Assembly: GCA_005879015.1 (NCBI GenBank)
Contig: VBMC01000128.1
Location: forward strand, 1 to 5,061
DNA length: 5,061 nt
From: Methanobacteriota archaeon
GTDB taxonomy: Archaea; Thermoplasmatota; Thermoplasmata; RBG-16-68-12
Direction: 5' to 3'
This document shows, one piece after another, positions 1 through 5,061 of this stretch. Both the position numbers and the translations under genes were made by a program. Position 1 is the first letter of the stretch; the number at the start of each line of letters is the position of its first letter. The notes under the pieces were generated by a model. That model searched no databases, was not told where the DNA came from, and was given only the letters and a program-made list of their open reading frames with translations.

Positions 1-1
1 G

Positions 2-676
2 AATTACCTGTGCCTCACCGCCGCGAGCACGTTCGGTTGCACCACAGATGGTCTTCCGAATTCAACCGCGTGCACGCGACTGGCGTGGAACGCCACGAAC
101 CTCGTAGACCGCCTCGAGGCGACGAGCCTCACCTGGAAGGCGTACCAGGAGAACATGCCGAGCAATTGCTTCGCCGGCAACCAGTACCCGTACGCGGCGA
201 GGCACAATCCGTTTATTTATTACAAGGACATCGCGACGAACGCGAGCCGCTGTGCCCGGGTCGTCCCGTCGGGGACGTCCAACCAGGTCCTGCTGAATGA
301 CCTCGCTTCCACGGCGACGGCCTCGAACTACATGTGGTTCACGCCGAACGTCTGCCACGACATGCACGATTGCAACGTCACGGCGGGGGACACCTTCCTG
401 TCCGGGCTCGTGCCGCAGATCCTGAACAGCACCGTGTTCCAGACGCAACGGGCGGCCCTCTTTATCACGTTCGACGAAGACGGGGGCGGACGGGGCTCGC
501 CAGACCTCTACACGGTCTGGGCTGGCCCCACTGCGAGACACGGCTTTCAATCGAACGTCCCGTACACCCACTACTCCGCCCTCCGCACGATCGAAGAGAA
601 CTGGAACCTCACGCCCCTGACCGCGAACGATACCGCGGCCGTCCCCATGAACGAGTTCTTCCCCGGCCTGCCCACC
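2..676 (+). other. Protein domain: phosphoesterase family (PF04185-like), N-terminus off window
   Basis: Residues 1-225. Family landmarks appear in the usual order: NYLCLT (1-6), NLVDRLE (33-39), LTWKAYQE (43-50), RHNPFIYYKDI (67-77), FTPNVCHDMHDC (113-124), LFITFDEDGGG (153-163), VPYTHYSALRTIEENW (186-201) and a closing AAVPMNEFF (212-220). By analogy with the alkaline-phosphatase superfamily, Asp158-Glu159 and the His/Asp cluster at 119-123 are probable metal-binding or active-site residues, and His190 is another candidate. The family usually has a HPSLPNY-like motif whose Ser or Thr would be the nucleophile; here only its NY is inside the window, so the nucleophile falls just upstream of base 1 and cannot be verified. 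Seven cysteines (4, 13, 24, 56, 84, 118, 124) could form disulfides. Members hydrolyse phosphomonoesters or phospholipids; which applies here is unknown. Confidence 0.9.
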
Positions 677-3600
677 GCGCGATTCGTCACCTCTCCGACG
701 TGGCCGAAGGGAAACACGACGGTCACATTCAACGGGTCCTCGTCCTCGAGCGACGTCCCGAACGCCACGCTCCAGTACCGATGGGACTGGACGAACGACG
801 GGACATGGGACACGAACTGGTCCTCGACTCCGATCGCGGCGCACGTCTACGGGTCCTCGGGCCTCTACACCGCCGCGCTCCAGGTCCAGGACGTCCGGGG
901 ATCGAACAGGACGACCCATGTCGTCACGGCGGACGACCTCCCTCCCGTCACGACGGCCACCCTCTCCGGGACGCGGGGCCAGAACGGCTGGTACACCGGG
1001 ACCGTGACGGTCACCCTGAACGCGACGGACGACCGCAGCGGCGTCGCGTACACGACCTACCATCTGGACGGATCCCAGGTGCGGACCTATTCGAACCCAA
1101 TCCTCGTGAGTGCCGACGGAATCCACACGCTCACCTACCATTCGGCGGACCGGGCCGGCAACGTCGAGCTCCACAAGGACGCGACCTTCCAGAAGGACGG
1201 GAACGCTCCCGCCAGCGCGGTCGCATTCTCCGGGACGTTGAACGGAAGCCAGTTCCTCACTCCGATCCTCGTCACCCTGTCTCCGACGGACGCCCTCTCC
1301 GGGGTCGCCGGGACCCCCGTCCAGATCGACGGCGGCCCGGTGACGAACTACACGCTCCCGTTCCTGGTCAGCAACGTGGGGACCCATTCCGTCCAGTACC
1401 ATTCCATCGACGTCGCGGGGAACATCGAGCCGACGAACTCCTTCGCGGTCGTCAACGGGACGATCGGCGACATCGCCCTGCTATCGCGGGCCATCCTGAA
1501 CGGGACCGCGGGCTCCTCCGGCTGGTACACGTCGGCCGTCACCGTGACCTTGCAGCTCGTGAACGGGACTTCGCCTCCCGATTCCATCGTGTATCGGCTC
1601 GATGGCGGGACCTGGACCGTCTACGCCCAGCCGTTCGTCGTGACGGGAGACGGCGTCCACAGCCTGGACTTCAACGCAACGAACGGCGCGGGCCTGATCG
1701 AGGCGACCCATCACATCGCAATCCGAATCGACACGACGCCGCCCGTGTCCACGTCGACCCTGTCGGGCACCCTAGGCAACGACAGTTGGTACGTCTCCGT
1801 CGTCACGGTCGTCCTGAGTGCGACAGACGCCACGAGCGGGGTGGCGAACCTCTCCTATCGGATTGACGGAGGCTCCTGGACCCTGTACGCGGCTCCCTTC
1901 TTCCTGAACGAAGGGCGACACACGTTCGACTACCACGCGACGGATGTCGCGGGCCTCTCGGACATCGGCCATTCGGTAAGCGTCAAGGTCGACACGACGA
2001 AACCCGTCTCGACGGCGGCCGCCTCCGGGACGCCCGGGAACAACGGCTGGTACGTCACGCTTGCCACCCTCGTCCTGAATGCATCGGATCTGACGAGCGG
2101 CGTGGCGCGCATTTCGTACCGGGTGGACGGGGTTGTCTGGCAGACGTATTCTGTTCCCTTCGTCCTCGGCGACGGCGTGCACCTCGTCGAATACAACGCC
2201 ACGGACAACGCCGGACTCACCGAGACCACGAAATCTCTGACCGTGAAGGTCGACACCGTGGCTCCGGTGACGACGGCGTCGCTGTCCGGGACGCCGGGCA
2301 GCAATGGCTGGTTCGTCTCGGCCGTGACCGTGTACCTCAACGCGACGGACGCGACGAGCGGCGTGTCGAACATCACGTACCGGATTGACGGAGGGCCGTG
2401 GAGGGCGTACGCTGGCCCCTTCGTCCTCGCCGAAGGCCGTCATGCGGTCGACTTCCAAGCCACCGATCTTGCCGGGAACGTGGAGTCCCGGGTTACCCGG
2501 ACGATCTTGGTCGACACGACGCCGCCCTCCACCAACGCGAGCCTGTCGGGGATCCCGGGCCACAGCCCATGGTACGTCAGCGGCGTGACGGTGTACCTGA
2601 ACGCCTCTGACGCGACGAGCGGAGTCGCCAGCCTCGTGTACCGCGTGGACGGAGGCAATTGGACGACCTACTCCGGCCCGTTCACCCTGGCCGATGGCGT
2701 GCATCTCATCGAATACTATGCAACCGACGTGGCAGGGCTCGTGGAGTCGACGAAGTCGCGGACCGTCTCGATCGATACGGTTCCCCCGACGACGACCGCC
2801 ACCCTGTCTGGAACCGCGGGGGCGAACGGTTGGTTCGTGTCCGCGGTGACCGTCACCCTGAGCGCGACGGACGCCACAAGCGGGGTCACGAATATTTCCT
2901 ACCAGATCGACGGAGGCATCTGGCTCGTCTACACCGGACCGTTCGTCGTCGGGCAGGGAGTCCATACCGTGGATTACTTCTCGGTGGATCTCGCGGGGCT
3001 CACGGAGGCAACACATTCGCAGGTGATCGATGTCGATACGACGGCCCCGGCCACGACGGCCACCCTTGCCGGGACGACGGGCGCGAACGGCTGGTACACG
3101 TCGGATGTGATCGTGAGTCTCTCGGCGAGCGACGCGGAGAGCGGCGTTGGCAGCGTCTTCGTCCAGGTCGACGCGGGAGGGTGGGTCGTCTACACGGGCC
3201 CGGTCACGCTGATGGATGGGACCCACCTCATCGACTATTACGCGGTGAACAATGCAGGGTTGTCGGAAGCGTCGCATACCGTCACCATCCTCGTCGACAC
3301 GGTTCCTCCGACGACGGCCATCTCTCTGTCCGGAACCGTCGGGGCGAATGGGTGGTACACGTCGAGTGTGACGGTGGCGTTGAACGCGACAGACGCGACG
3401 AGCGGCGTGGCGAACATCTCATATCGAATCGATGGGGGTGGGTGGCTCGCATACACGGGGCCGTTCCCTCTGGGCGATGGGCCGCATGTCGTGGACTACC
3501 TCTCCTTGGATGTCGCGGGGCTCGCGGAGACGATGCACTCTCAGAGCATCGCAATCGATACGACGCCTCCAAGCACGACCGCCTCAGTCTCCGGCGCCGC

Positions 3601-5061
3601 GGGAGCGAACGGATGGTATGTCACGACTGTCGTCGTCAGCCTGTCCGCGACCGATCCGGTGAGCGGAATCTCGAATGTGTATAGTCACGTCGATAGCGAG
3701 CCTTGGCAGATCTACTCGGGACCCGTCACGATCGGCGAAGGAGTGCATGTCTTCGAATACTACGCCGTCAACGGGGCGGGCCTGGTCGAGGGGACGCATT
3801 CCCTCTCCCTCGCGGTCGACACCACCCCACCCGCGAGCACGATCTCGCTCTTCGGAACGGCCGGAGCAAACGGATGGTACCTTTCCAACGTGACCGGCTA
3901 CCTGAGCGCATCGGACGCCACGAGCGGCGTCGCGAACCTTTCCTACCAGGTCGACGGAGGTTCGTGGTCATCCTATAACGGTCCGTTCGTCTTGGGCGAG
4001 GGGCTGCACACGGTGGACTACTTCGCCTCTGACCACGCCGGCCTCGTGGAAACGATGCATTCCGCAACGGTGGCCATCAACAGGAGCCCTCCCTCGACGA
4101 CCGCGACAGTCACGGGGACCGCCGGGGCGAACGGATGGTACGTTTCGAACGTCATCGTGGGCCTCTCGGCGAACGACTCCGGGAGCGGCGTCGCGGCCAC
4201 GTATGTTCAAGTCGACGGTGGAAACTGGGCAATCTACACAGGCCCAGTCACGTTGACGGAGGGGAACCACGTCCTCCACTACTATGCCGCAGACGTCGCC
4301 GGCCTCATGGAAGCGACCCATTCCCTCTCCGTTTCCGTGGACGTGACGCCTCCGGCGACCGCGAGTTCCCTTGCCGGGACCACGGGCGCCAACGGATGGT
4401 ATACGTCCAACGTGACGGTCACGCTCACCGCGACGGATGCGACGAGCGGCGTCGCCGCGGTGAATTACCGGATCGACAGCGGCTCTTGGCTCGTGTACGC
4501 CGGCCCCATCCTGCTCGGCGAAGGCCGTCACCTATTGGAATACAGGGCGAGCGATGTGGCCGGGAACCTCGAGACGATCCGCGCTCGCAGCATCGCGGTC
4601 GATTCGAGTCCTCCCGTGAGCTCGGTCAGTCTCTCGGGCACGCAGGGCGCGAACGGTTGGTACGTGACCGAGGTCTCCGCCACGCTGACGGCGACGGACG
4701 CCACGAGCGGGGTCGCGATCATCGACTACCGGATCGACGGCGGTCCCTGGGCGACCTACTCCGGTGCCGTGACCCTCGCGGATGGTCGGCACGTCCTCGA
4801 GTTCCATGCCACGGACCAAGCGGGGAACATCGAGCTCACTCAATCCGTGAGCGTCCTCGTGGACACGACGACGCCCGTGAGTTCCGCGGTATTGCAAGGA
4901 TCGGTTGGCGACAACGGATGGTATCGGTCCAACGTGACGGTCTCTCTCGACGCCTCCGACGCCACGAGCGGGGTCGCGCAAATCTCGTATCGACTCGACA
5001 ACGGCTCCTGGCTCGTGTATCAGGGAGCCTTCGTCCTGACGAATGGCGAGTATGTCCTCGA
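2..5061 (+). CDS. Giant secreted phosphoesterase with PKD domain and at least 16 Ig-like (OmpL47-type) repeats; partial at both ends
   Basis: One uninterrupted frame of 1,686 whole codons fills the window and has no stop, start or frameshift. Residues 1-225 match the C-terminal two thirds of the PF04185 phosphoesterase family, residues 226-313 a PKD-like domain, and residues 314-1686 a tandem array of Ig-like repeats. The protein is probably exported: it has cysteines only in the enzyme domain, about 36 NxS/T sequons, and a long beta-sandwich stalk. The signal peptide and roughly the first 45 residues of the enzyme domain should lie upstream, and more repeats or an anchor downstream. PF04185 members usually have one catalytic domain and little else, so a partner stalk of more than 1,370 residues is exceptional. 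Likely role (inference): release of phosphate from organic phosphoesters or phospholipids outside the cell, with the repeats as spacer, adhesin or surface anchor. The substrate cannot be read from sequence. The frame is certain from domain matches and repeat conservation; the exact enzymatic activity is not. Confidence 0.96.
677..940 (+). other. Protein domain: PKD-like beta-sandwich
   Basis: Residues 226-313, directly after the enzyme domain. It opens with a strand and a VTFNGSSSS segment (about 241-249), the position where PKD domains carry their V.F.gs.S motif, followed by YRWDWTNDGTWDT, matching the PKD W-D-[FW]-x-D-G signature, and closes with HVYGSSGLYTAALQVQD, matching the PKD H-x-Y-x-x-x-G-x-Y-x-V-x-L-x-V-x-D pattern. 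The length of 88 residues is normal for the family. PKD domains are non-catalytic extracellular modules common in archaeal and bacterial surface proteins and secreted hydrolases. Here it links the enzyme to the repeat stalk. Confidence 0.85.
941..1738 (+). repeat. Repeats 1-3: irregular, diverged membrane-proximal or enzyme-proximal units
   Basis: Repeat 1 (941-1204, 88 residues) has the standard NGWY start and a diverged second half with AGNVE. Repeat 2 (1205-1474, 90 residues) has lost the NGWY motif, reading NGSQFLTP instead, and also lacks the conserved W of GxWxxY (GGPVTNY). Repeat 3 (1475-1738, 88 residues) has no PP linker before it (ALLSRAILNGT instead), carries SGWY, and replaces ATDATSG with LVNGTSPPDS. 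These three units fix the boundary of the regular array and do not follow its 87-residue period. Which cell-envelope side they face is not known; the label only means they sit next to the enzyme and PKD domains. Confidence 0.85.
1739..4348 (+). repeat. Repeats 4-13: ten units of exactly 87 residues in five alternating pairs
   Basis: All ten units are 261 bp with no insertion or deletion. Even-numbered units favour YRIDGG, GPFVL and an HTVDY-type strand. Odd-numbered units favour GPVTL or GPFTL and an HLIEYYA-type strand. Units 9, 11 and 13 also replace DATSG by DAESG, DPVSG and DSGSG, and lose the Tyr two residues before the VD core (VFVQVD, VYSHVD, TYVQVD). The linker after units 5, 7 and 9 is D-T-V, and after units 4, 6, 8 and 10 it is D-T-T. 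The pattern implies growth by duplication of two-domain blocks of 522 bp, or two kinds of domain with different neighbour contacts. Unit 12 is followed by an atypical linker, INRSPP. Confidence 0.85.
4349..5059 (+). repeat. Repeats 14-16: regular 87-residue units, the last truncated by the window
   Basis: Repeats 14 (4349-4609) and 15 (4610-4870) are complete; repeat 16 (from 4871) stops after 63 residues at the window edge. All three have DATSGVA and YR[IL]D. Units 14 and 15 carry AGNLE and AGNIE where most of units 4-13 have AGL, resembling units 1, 2 and 6. The odd-unit signature survives in unit 15 (GAVTL), while unit 16 has GAFVL, so the pair register seems to continue to the end of the window. 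The array shows no sign of decay here, so further units downstream are likely. Confidence 0.85.

Larger units (their letters stand above)
941..5059 (+). repeat. Tandem array of 16 coding Ig-like repeats (OmpL47-type), last one cut by the window edge
   Basis: Residues 314-1686. Taking each unit to begin at the PP of the D-T-T-P-P linker, unit starts are 941, 1205, 1475, 1739, 2000, 2261, 2522, 2783, 3044, 3305, 3566, 3827, 4088, 4349, 4610 and 4871. A typical unit reads PPxTTATLSGTxGxNGWY, then a strand VTVxLxATDATSGVA, then YRIDGGxWxxYxGPF, then LxxGxHxVDYxAxDxAGLxE, and ends with a strand and VDTT. Near-invariant positions are the W-Y/F pair of NGWY, the D and SG of ATDATSG, the D of YRID, the W and Y of GxWxxY, the G-x-H turn and the AG before the last strand. 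This matches the Ig-like domain annotated as OmpL47-type in many surface proteins, which is non-catalytic. The array contains no cysteine. No function beyond a stalk, adhesion or ligand-binding role can be supported. Confidence 0.93.

Noticed and set aside
334..342. Internal ATG codons in the real frame as possible true starts
   Set aside because: Conserved phosphoesterase motifs lie upstream of every in-frame ATG, right up to the first base of the window, so the true start must be outside it.
62..1402. Long open frame on the minus strand (446 codons)
   Set aside because: It is antisense to the phosphoesterase, PKD and first repeat domains. Its product is Arg/Gly/Val-rich with no recognisable domain. 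The GC-rich sense strand rarely uses the codons that would create antisense stops, so long empty frames are expected.
1205..1738. Possible frameshift or assembly break at the irregular repeats 2 and 3
   Set aside because: The frame stays open and the unit outline (TLSPTD, DVAGNIE, YRLDGG) is readable on both sides in the same frame, so the irregular lengths are in-frame differences rather than a sequencing error.
334..1866. Plus-strand open frame of 510 codons in another frame
   Set aside because: It overlaps the real frame completely and gives an Arg/Pro/His-rich low-complexity product with no domain. It ends inside the repeat array without any matching boundary.
1772..3277. Long open frame on the minus strand (501 codons) with a repetitive product
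   Set aside because: The repetition is just the 261-bp sense repeat read backwards. The product is Arg/Val/His-rich and unlike known proteins, whereas the sense frame has clear Ig-like conservation and synonymous-site divergence.
2659..3684. Plus-strand open frame of 341 codons in another frame
   Set aside because: Same reason: an out-of-frame shadow of repeats 7-11 with an Arg/Asp/Gly-rich product.
1739..5059. CRISPR array or non-coding satellite
   Set aside because: The 261-bp period is a multiple of three, the units are coding throughout, the differences concentrate at third codon positions, and there are no short identical repeats separated by unique spacers.

Overview
The whole window is the interior of one very large secreted or surface protein gene on the + strand. 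A single reading frame (codons starting at position 2) runs 1,686 codons with no stop and leaves the window at both ends, so neither the start codon, promoter and ribosome binding site nor the stop codon and terminator are visible. There is no second gene, RNA gene, mobile element or intergenic stretch.

Layout of the encoded protein: (1) bases 2-676, most of a phosphoesterase-family catalytic domain (PF04185 type, alkaline-phosphatase-like fold; relatives include acid phosphatases and phospholipases C), with its N-terminal end and the expected signal peptide upstream of the window; (2) bases 677-940, one PKD-like beta-sandwich domain; (3) bases 941-5059, at least 16 tandem Ig-like repeats of the kind annotated as 'OmpL47-type' domains. 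Three irregular repeats come first (88, 90 and 88 residues), then twelve complete repeats of exactly 87 residues (261 bp), then a sixteenth cut by the window edge. From repeat 4 to repeat 16 the spacing never departs from 261 bp, and the repeats alternate between two sequence types, so the larger unit appears to be a pair of domains (174 residues, 522 bp).

The simplest reading is an extracellular phosphatase or phospholipase-like enzyme carried on, or anchored through, a long stalk of beta-sandwich domains. All seven cysteines lie in the catalytic domain, and potential N-glycosylation sequons (NxS/T) are frequent, both fitting an exported protein.

Organism: the DNA is clearly GC-rich (by eye above 60%), with G/C-ending codons dominating. 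The combination of a PF04185 enzyme, a PKD domain and long OmpL47-type repeats with many sequons suggests a high-GC archaeon, for example an uncultured Thermoplasmata-like lineage. This is inference from protein style only; a bacterial source cannot be excluded.
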